Notes: generated from the letters alone by a model not told the origin. A stretch of DNA of 32,155 bases from Candidatus Nitrosopumilus sp. (GCA_013203245.1 JABMOR010000084.1:1-32155), one strand, 5' to 3'. Counted from the first letter of the stretch, positions 16,759 to 26,318 are shown. Numbers and translations are program-made.

Positions 16759-17907
16759 TTATTTCTTGTATCCTTTAAGATAAAATATTGCAGCTGCAAT
16801 TGCAACTATTGTAATTATGATCACTATTGGAACTGAATCATCAAATTCTTGTTTTTCATTTTGAATATTTTTTCCACCGAGTGAAAATTCTAACTCTTTA
16901 TTGGTTACTGATGTTTTTTCTCCAAAAATATATTTTCCTTGAATTCTTTGACCTTCTTCAGGATCAAAAACCCATCCTTGTTTTGTAATGTCAGTTGGAA
17001 TTTTTTCACCATCTATTATTTGTGTTTGAGCTATGTTTCCTTTAACATCTGAAACATTGGTGTTTTCTACAGATAATACTACTACCTGTATTATTGAATT
17101 TAGAGGATAAAACCCAGTAGAGAAATAATCTGATCTATGCAATTCATCTGTTTGCAAAAATTCTAGTGGTTTGATTTTATCTATGTTTGATGCTATTCCT
17201 GAATAATTCGTTGATATTCTTAATTGAAGCAATGACTTGTTTTCTGATGGTATTATGGAGAACGTCATTTTTGCATTCTCATCTGTTGAAAGATTTCTTG
17301 CAGCATCATAAAACCCTCCTGAGTCCCTGATGGTTTTTGGAATTAGAATTGATGATATTTTTTCATACATGGAATCCGTGTCTTCCATAGGCATTGTGTA
17401 TACTGCGGAAACAGTTCCTTTACCTGAAATCACTCCTGATGTTTCCAAGGCCGAATTCATCTCATCACTTGGCTGAATGAATGTGGAGTGAAGTTCTGCT
17501 TTTGTATCAAATATTTCATTTATTTCATCAATGAACTGTTCTGATGTTTTTAATGTTGAATTTTGAATTGTTAGAAAATTTTTATCTGCTTGATTTCTTT
17601 TAACATTTATTATTATACATGATTCTTCATAAACTCCTAAAATACATTCATTTTGATTTGTTATGATTACTGCTGAAATATTGCCATTTTCTCTAATTCT
17701 TTGTTCTAATTCTGCTGGGATTTTAATTTCTTGAACGCTTGTACTTTGCAATGTTATTGACGCTGTAACATTTTGAGATATTCTCTTGTCTACAATAATT
17801 TGTGCAGTTTCTTGAAACGTAGCAAGGCTCATTTCTTGTGAATACACATAGTTTGCTGAAATTCCAATTAATATCATCATTGTAAAGAGAATGATCTTTT
17901 GTTGCAT
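16759..17907 (-). CDS. Secreted/membrane-anchored hypothetical protein
   Basis: N-terminal signal peptide-like MQQKIILFTMMILIGISANYVYSQ and C-terminal TM IVIIITIVAIAAAIFYLKGYKK. Confidence 0.65.
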   Translation of the reverse strand: MQQKIILFTMMILIGISANYVYSQEMSLATFQETAQIIVDKRISQNVTASITLQSTSVQEIKIPAELEQRIRENGNISAVIITNQNECILGVYEESCIIINVKRNQADKNFLTIQNSTLKTSEQFIDEINEIFDTKAELHSTFIQPSDEMNSALETSGVISGKGTVSAVYTMPMEDTDSMYEKISSILIPKTIRDSGGFYDAARNLSTDENAKMTFSIIPSENKSLLQLRISTNYSGIASNIDKIKPLEFLQTDELHRSDYFSTGFYPLNSIIQVVVLSVENTNVSDVKGNIAQTQIIDGEKIPTDITKQGWVFDPEEGQRIQGKYIFGEKTSVTNKELEFSLGGKNIQNEKQEFDDSVPIVIIITIVAIAAAIFYLKGYKK

Positions 17908-18041
17908 GTGTTGTTCCTCTAAGGATGAAATTATTAAATTTACTCCTATTTCAATACGATACCTTCTTTGATTGGTTTATTTTTTATGAAAATGATTTAT
18001 CTGGTAACTAATATCCCCATAAATACAACTATCAAGATATT

Positions 18042-18614
18042 ATGGCATTAATCTCTGTTCTCGCTGATCTTTTTCAAAACCCTGTCATTCAACTGGTTGC
18101 TGTTTTGAGTGCTTTTGGGATAGGATTATTCCAAGGAATAATTCTTGGAAGGGCGATACTTGTACGATTTCCTCGGTTACAAAATCATGTGAAAACTGTA
18201 TCAGTTACAATGTTTATCTTATTTTTGATAAATGCACTATTGAGTGTCCCTCGATTTGCCTCTCCTGAAAAAATTATCATGTCTAATTTATCTGCAAATA
18301 GTCCTGCTGAATTTGCGTCTTCCCTTTTTTTGATATTTGGGGTGAATACTGGATTTCTAACGGTATTGGCAATTTCTGTTACCGTGATGAGTTTTGTTGT
18401 TTTGAAATTTACAAATCTTAATGGGGTAACCAAAGGATTTGTCTTCTTTTTTAGTGCATTAATCTTGATATTGACTGCTGTAAGTAGATTCACTGATCTT
18501 ACTCCTAGTACTTTTGAAGTATTGTTGTATTTCCTATATCAAATGGGAATTACTATTGGAATTTTGATGGGTTCTATTAGAAAAATTAAATCCAAAAAAT
18601 TAGACTTGAAATAA
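18042..18614 (+). CDS. Multi-TM membrane protein
   Basis: Hydrophobic throughout, several predicted TM segments. Confidence 0.65.
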   Translation: MALISVLADLFQNPVIQLVAVLSAFGIGLFQGIILGRAILVRFPRLQNHVKTVSVTMFILFLINALLSVPRFASPEKIIMSNLSANSPAEFASSLFLIFGVNTGFLTVLAISVTVMSFVVLKFTNLNGVTKGFVFFFSALILILTAVSRFTDLTPSTFEVLLYFLYQMGITIGILMGSIRKIKSKKLDLK

Positions 18615-18670
18615 ATTCAAACATTTAAATCAGATTATCATTGTCTTGGAATTGACATCGAATTCAAACC

Positions 18671-18715
18671 GTTCGGGGAACAAGCTGGCAGTCCATGCGT
18701 TGGACTGTCAGCCCC
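18671..18715. ncRNA. GC-rich hairpin island, candidate structured RNA
   Basis: GCTGGCAGTCCA (18684-18695), loop TGCGT, TGGACTGTCAGC (18701-18712): 12-bp stem with one G-U; preceded by GTTCGGGGAAC; TATA-like TTTAAAT at about 18624. Confidence 0.4.
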
Positions 18716-18728
18716 ATTTATCTAAAAT

Positions 18729-20501
18729 CTAGTTTAATGATGAGAGTGTTTTTACTTGCTCTTTGATATAATCAAAACCTTCTTGCCAGAATTTTGGACT
18801 TCTTATGTCAAAGCCATATTCTGATAGAAGTTTTTCTGGCTTTTTAGATCCACCTGCTTCGAGAATACTCATGTATGCTGGGACAAAGTCTTTTCCTTCT
18901 TTTTTGTATCTTTGAAACAATGACAAAGCTAGTAGATTGCCAAACGAATATGCATAGCAGTAAAACGGTGTATGATAAAAGTGTGGAATACAACTCCACT
19001 CTACTGCAAAGTCATCTGATATACTTACTGAGTTTCCAAATTGAACTTTGAGATTTTGTAAATATGTTTTTGAAATTTCATCTATTGTGGTTCCCTCCCC
19101 AATCTGTTTATGAGCGTCAACTTCAAAGATTGTGAAAAATGATTGCCTTAGAATTGTGGCATATAGATCATCAATTTTTTCAGATAACATTGCCTTTTTT
19201 TCATCATCAGAAATTTTGTTTGACAAATTATCATACAACAATAATTCTGAAAAAGTTGATGCAGTTTCTGCTAATGGTAACGGGGCATCTTGAACAAGAA
19301 TTGATCTATCTTGTGCTGCTTGACTGTGAACTGCATGACCTAACTCATGAGCCAAAGTAAACACATCTCTTGATTTTCCAGTAAAATTTACCAATACAAA
19401 AGGCGTGATTTTTGGAGTAAGTGTACTACAAAAAGCACCATCTCTTTTTCCTTGTCTTATGGCCGAATCAATATGGTTTTCATTGAATACTTTTCTTGCA
19501 TATTCTTCCAATTTACTGCTAAATTTCCCAAGAGATTCAAAAACCAATTTCACTGATTTATCATAAGAATAATTTTTTTCTTTGATGTTTGCTGCTGCTG
19601 GTGCATACAGGTCATACCTTCGTAATTTTTTCATTTTTAGCATCTTTGCTTTTTGAATAAAGAATTTTTGAAATACTGGTGAATTTTTTTTACAAACTGT
19701 GAGTAGGGACTCTATGGTTTTATCATCTACATCATTTCCAATATTCCTCATTGAGATTGGTGATTCATATCCTCTAATGTCAATACCTTCATCTTTCCAA
19801 TTTTGGACAATATTCTGATATATCTCTCCAACCACTCCTTTGTTTTTAGAATATTTGGAAAGAATAGTTTTGTATGCTGTTTCTCGAACTTTTGGATTTG
19901 TACTTCTGACATAGTTTGTGAGTTCCTCACGTGTCATCACTTTAGTTTTATTTCCAACTTTCATTTTATATTCAAAGGAATTAGTTATCTTGTCATAGAG
20001 TTTTACAAGCGCAGATATCCCTGTTACATCTAATGTGTTTATGATTCGTTCTTCAGGTTCACTTAATGCATATTTTGCAAATAGTCTTTTGTGTGAAAGA
20101 TATTCTGTAATTTCACCTGCATCTTTCATGAGTCTCTTTGCATTTTTTTCATCGACTTGTATTTTCCACCATAAATCAAAAAATAAAATTTTATTTGATA
20201 TTTCAGAACCCAGTTTTGACATCTTTGTCATTAGAGATGTTGCTTCATCTGATTGTGTATCTGATGAATATGATAATGATGCATAACCTCCAACCCTACT
20301 CATATTTTCAGAAATTTTCTCTACTTGATGAAGAATATCCATAAATTGTTTAGATGACATTTTTGGATTTAATTTTAATTTAATTTTTTCAAACTTTTTT
20401 GCCTGATTTTCTAATTCTTGAATTTGTTTTTGAAATGCAGGACTTTTTGGATTTTTTACTAGTTCTGATAGATCCCATTTACCTAACTGATATGATGACA
20501 T
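18729..20501 (-). CDS. pepF: Oligoendopeptidase F (M3 family metallopeptidase)
   Basis: HELGHAVHSQAA zinc motif and PepF-like architecture. Confidence 0.92.
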   Translation of the reverse strand: MSSYQLGKWDLSELVKNPKSPAFQKQIQELENQAKKFEKIKLKLNPKMSSKQFMDILHQVEKISENMSRVGGYASLSYSSDTQSDEATSLMTKMSKLGSEISNKILFFDLWWKIQVDEKNAKRLMKDAGEITEYLSHKRLFAKYALSEPEERIINTLDVTGISALVKLYDKITNSFEYKMKVGNKTKVMTREELTNYVRSTNPKVRETAYKTILSKYSKNKGVVGEIYQNIVQNWKDEGIDIRGYESPISMRNIGNDVDDKTIESLLTVCKKNSPVFQKFFIQKAKMLKMKKLRRYDLYAPAAANIKEKNYSYDKSVKLVFESLGKFSSKLEEYARKVFNENHIDSAIRQGKRDGAFCSTLTPKITPFVLVNFTGKSRDVFTLAHELGHAVHSQAAQDRSILVQDAPLPLAETASTFSELLLYDNLSNKISDDEKKAMLSEKIDDLYATILRQSFFTIFEVDAHKQIGEGTTIDEISKTYLQNLKVQFGNSVSISDDFAVEWSCIPHFYHTPFYCYAYSFGNLLALSLFQRYKKEGKDFVPAYMSILEAGGSKKPEKLLSEYGFDIRSPKFWQEGFDYIKEQVKTLSSLN

Positions 20502-20677
20502 CTGAGTCTGCTGCTCTGTAACTATTAAAAAATGAAATGGTGTTTGGGATATCTGTATGATTTCTGAAATTTATTTCAAAAAATGAAAACATTGCCCAAA
20601 ATTTCCTTTTTATGGCCTTTTTGAGAAATAATATCTGGCCGATCTAGGCTCAGTTTTCTCTAAAAATTACCAAAAAA

Positions 20678-21652
20678 ATGGGTTATTATAGGAAATCAAC
20701 AGCACAATATTGGATTCCTTTGGTTGAACAAATTATTAAAGCAGATTCGACATGTGGTCGTTGTGGAAAAAATTCCATGCTGGCTGACAATGTTACTGGA
20801 GAGAGATTCTGTGGAAAATGTGGTTTTGTTATTACTGAAACTTTACAAGATTCTGGTCCTGAATGGAGATCATTTTCAAAAGAAGGTGGTGCAGATCCAA
20901 CTCGTACTGGTGCTCCAACATCATTAGCAATGCACGATAGAGGACTTGCAACAATCATTAGTCCTATGAATAAAGATTCTTCTGGAAAACCTCTTACGTC
21001 AACAATGAAGAGTACTATTGAAAGACTACGAACTTGGGATAGTAGAAGTAAAGTAAATGCCTCATCTGATAAAAATCTCAGACAAGCACTAAGTGAATTA
21101 TCTACATTAAAAGACAAACTTTCATTATCTGATGCTGTTATTGAAAAAGCATCATACATTTACAGAAAAGCATTGGAGAAAGGTCTCGTCAAAGGTCGTT
21201 CTATTTCTGCATTAATCGCAGCATCTCTTTATGCTGCATGTAGAGATACTGAAACTCCTAGAACTCTAAAAGACGTTGCTGATGCAGGCAACATTAAGAA
21301 AAAAGATATTTCAAGATGCTATAGAATTTTACATCAAGAATTAGAATTAAAAATGCCTGTTGTAGATCCAGTGCAATGTGTTGCAAGAATTGCAAGCTCA
21401 ATTGGAATTACAGAAAAAACAAAACGATTTGCAGTTAAAGTACTTAGAGATGCACAGGCACATGAAGAATCTGCTGGAAAGGATCCGATGGGATTGGCAG
21501 CAGCAGCATTGTACTTGTCTTGTGTGAAAAACGGTGAGGATAAAACTCAACGAGATATTGCAGAAGCAGCAAATGTAACAGAAGTGACAATTAGAAATAG
21601 ATACAAAGGCTTACGATTAGACCAAAATATGGATACATTGGGAGGCAAATGA
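20678..21652 (+). CDS. tfb: Transcription initiation factor IIB (TFB)
   Basis: N-terminal zinc ribbon CGRCGKN...CGKCGFVI, two cyclin-like repeats. Confidence 0.95.
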   Translation: MGYYRKSTAQYWIPLVEQIIKADSTCGRCGKNSMLADNVTGERFCGKCGFVITETLQDSGPEWRSFSKEGGADPTRTGAPTSLAMHDRGLATIISPMNKDSSGKPLTSTMKSTIERLRTWDSRSKVNASSDKNLRQALSELSTLKDKLSLSDAVIEKASYIYRKALEKGLVKGRSISALIAASLYAACRDTETPRTLKDVADAGNIKKKDISRCYRILHQELELKMPVVDPVQCVARIASSIGITEKTKRFAVKVLRDAQAHEESAGKDPMGLAAAALYLSCVKNGEDKTQRDIAEAANVTEVTIRNRYKGLRLDQNMDTLGGK

Positions 21653-21656
21653 AAAT

Positions 21657-22217
21657 ATGACTCAAACTAAACCTATCATTGCAATTGTAAATGTAGTAGC
21701 CTCTGCAACGATTGAACAAAAATTAGACCTTGTAGATATTACTAAAAAATTCCCTGCAGTTGAATATCATCCTGAACAATTCCCTGGTGCCGTTTTCAGA
21801 CTAAAAAGTCCAAAGACTGCAACACTGCTTTTTGGTTCCGGAAAGATGGTATGTACAGGGGCAAAATCTCAAGAATTAGCAGAAACTGCAGTTTTTGAAG
21901 TAGTGAAAATTTTAAGAAAAGGTAAAATCAAAATCAAAAACGATCCTATAGTTTCTATTCAAAATATTGTATCTTCAATTAATCTTGGAGGTAAAGTAAA
22001 CTTGGAGCAAGCTGCTAGAACCCTCCCTAGAAGTATGTACGAACCAGAACAATTCCCTGGACTAATTCACAGGATGCTTGATCCTAAAACAGTAATTCTA
22101 ATTTTTGCATCAGGCAAATTAGTTTGTGTTGGAGCAAAACTTGAAAAAGATGTCCATCGCTCTGTCAACCAAATTCATGCTTTGCTTGAAGAAAAAGACT
22201 TGATGGTTTACGATTAA
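21657..22217 (+). CDS. tbp: TATA-box-binding protein
   Basis: Two repeats with YHPEQFPGAVFRL...LLFGSGKMVCTGAKS and YEPEQFPGLIHRM...LIFASGKLVCVGAKL. Confidence 0.96.
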   Translation: MTQTKPIIAIVNVVASATIEQKLDLVDITKKFPAVEYHPEQFPGAVFRLKSPKTATLLFGSGKMVCTGAKSQELAETAVFEVVKILRKGKIKIKNDPIVSIQNIVSSINLGGKVNLEQAARTLPRSMYEPEQFPGLIHRMLDPKTVILIFASGKLVCVGAKLEKDVHRSVNQIHALLEEKDLMVYD

Positions 22218-22266
22218 AATCGTATATTCTTAAAATCTAAAATTCTATTCTGAAAATATTTTCAAC

Positions 22267-22521
22267 TCAATAATATTCTTCATGAATATAACACCATTTC
22301 CAAATTATTTCTGGAACTGCCTGCATTACCGGATGCCCTGTTTCTTCAAAATGTTTTGTTGCATGTTTACCAATTGATGAATCGCAACAACCAACATGTC
22401 CGCATGTTAAACACATTCGAAGTGCAACTATGGGGAGATGTTCTTTATCGCATTCTTCACAATTTTTTGTCTTTTGAGATATTTTTCTTTCTTGAGAAAA
22501 ATGTTCGCATTCTTTTTGCAT
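22267..22521 (-). CDS. UBP-type zinc finger protein
   Basis: CEECDKEHLPIVALRMCLTCGHVGCCDSSIGKHATKHFEETGHPV. Confidence 0.88.
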   Translation of the reverse strand: MQKECEHFSQERKISQKTKNCEECDKEHLPIVALRMCLTCGHVGCCDSSIGKHATKHFEETGHPVMQAVPEIIWKWCYIHEEYY

Positions 22522-22522
22522 T

Positions 22523-23062
22523 CTAATATTTTTTCAAAGTGTCTTTGTATCTTTTTATCGATTCCATGATCACCACTTTGGCATCTTTTGCAGATTTCCA
22601 TCCTAGAATTTCTACTTTCTTACCTTCCAAATCTTTGTAAACTTGGAAAAAATGTGCAATTTCTGAACGATAATGATCTTCAATTTTAGTAATATCTGTA
22701 GTGTGCAAATATCGTGGGTCATTTGTTGCAACACAAATAATTTTGTCATCCATCTCCCCATCATCTTTCATTTGTAGTAATCCGACTGGCCTTGCTTCAA
22801 TTAGAATTCCTGGATATGTGGGATTTGTAACTAATACTAGTGCATCAAGTGGGTCTCCATCATCAGACAACGTTTGAGGAATTAAGCCGTAATCTCCAGG
22901 GTAATGAAATGGTGAAAATAACACTCTGTCTAATTTTATCAAATTATGTTTTTTGTCATATTCGTACTTGTTCATGGAACCTTTGGGAATCTCTACAATG
23001 ACATTGACAATTTCTGGAACATCATTGCCTGATTCTATATCGTGCCAAAAGTTCTTACTCAT
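22523..23062 (-). CDS. ppa: Inorganic pyrophosphatase
   Basis: VEIPKGSMNKYEYDKK, DYGLIPQTLSDDGDPLDALVL, EARPVGLLQMKDDGEMDDKII. Confidence 0.95.
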   Translation of the reverse strand: MSKNFWHDIESGNDVPEIVNVIVEIPKGSMNKYEYDKKHNLIKLDRVLFSPFHYPGDYGLIPQTLSDDGDPLDALVLVTNPTYPGILIEARPVGLLQMKDDGEMDDKIICVATNDPRYLHTTDITKIEDHYRSEIAHFFQVYKDLEGKKVEILGWKSAKDAKVVIMESIKRYKDTLKKY

Positions 23063-23121
23063 TTTCTAGCTCTTTGTTTAGATATTCAGTATATGAATTC
23101 TATGAAAATAATGATTATTGA

Positions 23122-23544
23122 TTATGCTAAATCATTGATATTTGGAATTACTTTGTAGATTTTTACTGTATAATCTCCTTCAAAGATGTTGATTGCTTCA
23201 CCTGTTTCCAAATCTACATTTCTTACTCTGAATTTGTATTCGTAAGAGCCATCTCCTTTTGCATCTACTTGAGCAAAGTGAACTGGATCCTCTCCTTTGT
23301 AAAACTGAATAATTATTGGGTATCTTTCAACTACATCTGAAGCTTCTCCTCTGATAGTTCCCCATGGTAATTTGTTATCTTGAGGTACATTCATTGTAGT
23401 AATTGTTTTTTCTAAACTGATTTTTTCATCAATTGAGGTTATTGTTACTTGGTTTGAATCTGCAGAAATCTCTCCTGGAATCATCATTATTCCAAATACT
23501 GTCATTATTGATGCCATTAGCAATATGTTTGATTTCGAATTCAC
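23122..23544 (-). CDS. Secreted hypothetical protein
   Basis: Signal peptide-like N-terminus followed by beta-rich domain. Confidence 0.6.
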   Translation of the reverse strand: MNSKSNILLMASIMTVFGIMMIPGEISADSNQVTITSIDEKISLEKTITTMNVPQDNKLPWGTIRGEASDVVERYPIIIQFYKGEDPVHFAQVDAKGDGSYEYKFRVRNVDLETGEAINIFEGDYTVKIYKVIPNINDLA

Positions 23545-23608
23545 TGTATCTTTACTTTTTTAAAGTCATTTAAAAAATTTGTTATTAATTCACACTAGTT
23601 TTTTTTGA

Positions 23609-23740
23609 TTATGGTAACTCTTCTTCCAAATCACAGCAAGCCTTGTGAACCCATTGGTCTTTGGAGTTTTTTAAAATCTCCTTACCTGCTTTAATTACAT
23701 CTCCACATTCGACGCATTTCCCAGTAAATCTGGCTTTCAT
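23609..23740 (-). CDS. Small zinc-ribbon-like protein (43 aa)
   Basis: MKARFTGKCVECGDVIKAGKEILKNSKDQWVHKACCDLEEELP; CxxC...HxxC pattern, missing from ORF track. Confidence 0.6.
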   Translation of the reverse strand: MKARFTGKCVECGDVIKAGKEILKNSKDQWVHKACCDLEEELP

Positions 23741-23914
23741 GCTTTTTTCTCATTTCAATCTAATTTTAATCAGGCTATTGATTGAATCTGCAATTTTAAA
23801 ATGTATAATTAATTTTAAAAATCAAAAATTACGCCTATTTTGGACCTAATTTTGTAATAAAGAAATATTACATTCATCGATCTCATGATTTTTCTGACTC
23901 TGGTTTGTTACTAT

Positions 23915-23975
23915 CTGTCATGACAGACTGTGACAGTATCGTTATATCCTTGACAGTGTAACAATATTTGGTTAC
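23915..23975. promoter_or_regulatory. Multi-palindrome operator/promoter of the TrmB-like gene
   Basis: CTGTCATGACAG (23915-23926), ACTGTGACAGT (23927-23937), TTATATC, TGACAGTG, GTAAC-n8-GTTAC (23958-23975), ATG at 23978. Confidence 0.65.
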
Positions 23976-23977
23976 AA

Positions 23978-24826
23978 ATGGTCGATGAAAAACAAATCAA
24001 TTTGTTTGATAATGAATCCGACACTGCAATGTATCGGCATAAACTCACACTTGAAAAAATTAGAAATGAATTAATTAATTTTGGACTCACAAAGAGTCAG
24101 GCAAAAGTTTTCATCTATCTTGGTAAATATGGTTCAAAGACTGCATCTGAAATAGCCAAAGCATTACAATTACCTAGAACTGAAACATACCATTTGGTTA
24201 ATTCCCTTCAAAATATGGGGTTAGTTGTTGCAGAATTATCTCATCCTACTAAATACACTGCAATGGATATGAGAAAGGCTGTTTCGACACTGATTAAACA
24301 AGAACAAGAGAGAATTGATGTTTTAGCAGATAAAGAAGAATCTCTTTCTGAGATGTGGAAAGAAATACCATTCTTTGCAGTTGAAACTGATGAATCCAAA
24401 TCTGAAAAAATGCAGTTATTGCATGGAACTGGACCAATCACTAACAAAATAAAAGAAATGATAAATTCAAGTTCTGAAGATTTCAGAATTTACGGTATTG
24501 TTCCTGATTTACTTAGAATGTATCATTCAGACATATTTGATTGGATTGAAAATGCCCCAACTAATCTCAAAATGGTTGTTTCACCTGTAATTAAAACTCC
24601 TGAATTCTTATCTGATATTGATTCTAAAAAAATTAAAGCTCTTCCATCAAACTCTGAAAACAAATGTTTCATTGTAAATGACAAAAAAGAAGTTCTAATT
24701 TTTATGAGGAATGCTACACATCCAACACGACAAACTTTTGCATGGTGGTCTGATTCTGAAACCCTAGTAGATATGATGAATTCATTTTTTGAATTATCTT
24801 GGGAAAAAGGGGAATCTCTTTACTAG
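23978..24826 (+). CDS. TrmB-family transcriptional regulator
   Basis: LTKSQAKVFIYLGKYGSKTASEIAKALQLPRTETYHLVNSLQNMGLV TrmB-type wHTH with C-terminal sensor-like region. Confidence 0.85.
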   Translation: MVDEKQINLFDNESDTAMYRHKLTLEKIRNELINFGLTKSQAKVFIYLGKYGSKTASEIAKALQLPRTETYHLVNSLQNMGLVVAELSHPTKYTAMDMRKAVSTLIKQEQERIDVLADKEESLSEMWKEIPFFAVETDESKSEKMQLLHGTGPITNKIKEMINSSSEDFRIYGIVPDLLRMYHSDIFDWIENAPTNLKMVVSPVIKTPEFLSDIDSKKIKALPSNSENKCFIVNDKKEVLIFMRNATHPTRQTFAWWSDSETLVDMMNSFFELSWEKGESLY

Positions 24827-24853
24827 TAAAATATAATTTATTTTATACACAAT

Positions 24854-25000
24854 TTACCTAATTTTCGTCTCTGAAATCAAATCTAAAATTTCCTTTTTTT
24901 CCAAATCATATTTTTCATGATTTTTTACAAATTCTTTAATTGCAATTATTATCAAATCTGTGTCTAAATTTTCTTTATTTTTTAGAATTGTATCTAGCAT
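24854..25000 (-). CDS. Small hypothetical ORF (48 aa)
   Basis: MLDTILKNKENLDTDLIIIAIKEFVKNHEKYDLEKKEILDLISETKIR. Confidence 0.35.
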   Translation of the reverse strand: MLDTILKNKENLDTDLIIIAIKEFVKNHEKYDLEKKEILDLISETKIR

Positions 25001-25197
25001 GGTCTCTTTGGATGACTACTATTATTTTCCTTTGAAATATGTCCACAGGCTCTATTACTCTTTTAGATTTTAATGATTACTATTGTTTTACATCTGAACA
25101 AAATTTGAGAATTTTAGACATTTTTCTATGAATTCTTCATTTTTTGAAATATTTTTTCAGTTAATATTTAATGACTTGTACTTGTAAGAAATAGTAT

Positions 25198-25869
25198 ATG
25201 GATTCCACGGATGTAGTAGATGAGGTAAATTCTCTGCTAAAATTGGGTGTTGGTGATCCATATAGATTAGAGCACATAAAACAAACTTATATTCAAAATC
25301 AAAAAATCTGGATCACTGATGAGAATTATCTAAAACGTCTGAGAGAAAAGTATCTTGCTAAACATAATTCTGATATTCAAACTAACGATGAAATTGTTTT
25401 TGAAAATGAACCTGAAGATAAAGAAACTATTCATTGTTGGAAATGTGGAAAAAAAGGTCCAATAGGTGCTAATTTCTGCATGCTTTGCGGTACTTCTATT
25501 TTTGAAGTTGGTGCAACTCCAAAACCTGTCCTAGAATCTAAAAGTTTCACAAAATCTATCCCGTTAAAAATTCCAATTATTATCGGAATTCCTGTTTTAA
25601 TATTGATAATACTCGGTGCTGGATATTCTCAAGGATATTTTGATAATGTATTGGATTCATCATCTGATAAAATTACCACTGTAATGGAGGATGAAGAAAT
25701 TTTCTATGGTGAATTTGATTCAAAATGTGGCGCTGGAACTGTTCTTAATCCTGAAACTAATGCATGTGTGCTTGGTAGTGTAAAAGTAGCAAGTTCTGGT
25801 GAATTTGATTCAAAATGTGGTACTGGAACTGTCTTTGATTCTGAATCCAATTCATGTGTTCTTGGATAA
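25198..25869 (+). CDS. Zinc-ribbon, single-TM protein with duplicated C-terminal Cys motif
   Basis: CWKCGKKGPIGANFCMLCG, TM IPIIIGIPVLILIILGAGY, two copies of GEFDSKCGxGTVxxxExNxCVLG. Confidence 0.7.
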   Translation: MDSTDVVDEVNSLLKLGVGDPYRLEHIKQTYIQNQKIWITDENYLKRLREKYLAKHNSDIQTNDEIVFENEPEDKETIHCWKCGKKGPIGANFCMLCGTSIFEVGATPKPVLESKSFTKSIPLKIPIIIGIPVLILIILGAGYSQGYFDNVLDSSSDKITTVMEDEEIFYGEFDSKCGAGTVLNPETNACVLGSVKVASSGEFDSKCGTGTVFDSESNSCVLG

Positions 25870-25875
25870 ATAAAA

Positions 25876-25973
25876 TGGTGGACCGAATGGGATTTGAACC
25901 CACGACCTTTGCGGGAAGTTAATTCCTTACGCAGTGTGAGTGCGTCATCCAAACCAAACTAGACGACCGGTCC
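25876..25973 (-). tRNA. tRNA-Val (anticodon CAC) with encoded CCA and a 20-nt intron
   Basis: Acceptor GGACCGG/TCGGTCC, anticodon arm ACGCA-CTCACAC-TGCGT, T-arm GTGGG-TTCAAAT-CCCAT; removal of 25909..25928 leaves 75 nt plus CCA. Confidence 0.85.
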
Positions 25974-26067
25974 AATCAGATTACTGAAATGGGTGTTTTT
26001 TTGTCTTTGCTATTGTATGATGTTGTAATTACCAAGCCTTTTTCTACTGATTTTAGAAATAACCCTC

Positions 26068-26316
26068 ATGTCTTTACAAGAATTTGATGTGCTAATTGAT
26101 AGAATGAAGTTGGCCTTTGAAGGTGCAGATAATTTAGGACAATATGTGGAAGCTGCTAAAATCCTATTCCAAATGAATGATCAACTACCTGATGATTTAC
26201 AATTAACTTTTGACGAATTAGATGATCCTGAGGAGGCAAAATCTTTTGTCAAGCAATATGATGCTGAATTAAAACATGCAATTGTAAATTATCGGCAAAG
26301 ATTAATGATTTCTTAA
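26068..26316 (+). CDS. Small conserved-looking hypothetical protein (82 aa)
   Basis: Intact ORF, acidic, helical. Confidence 0.6.
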   Translation: MSLQEFDVLIDRMKLAFEGADNLGQYVEAAKILFQMNDQLPDDLQLTFDELDDPEEAKSFVKQYDAELKHAIVNYRQRLMIS

Positions 26317-26318
26317 TT

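Noticed and set aside
20686-21159. 157 aa minus-strand ORF
   Set aside because: Antisense to the unambiguous TFB gene.
25704-25952. Minus-strand ORF over the tRNA and repeat
   Set aside because: Overlaps tRNA-Val and is antisense to the repeated coding region.
25876-25973. Class II tRNA (Leu/Ser) with long variable arm
   Set aside because: Anticodon loop reads CAC (Val) and the extra segment forms a bulge-helix-bulge intron; excision gives a normal class I tRNA.
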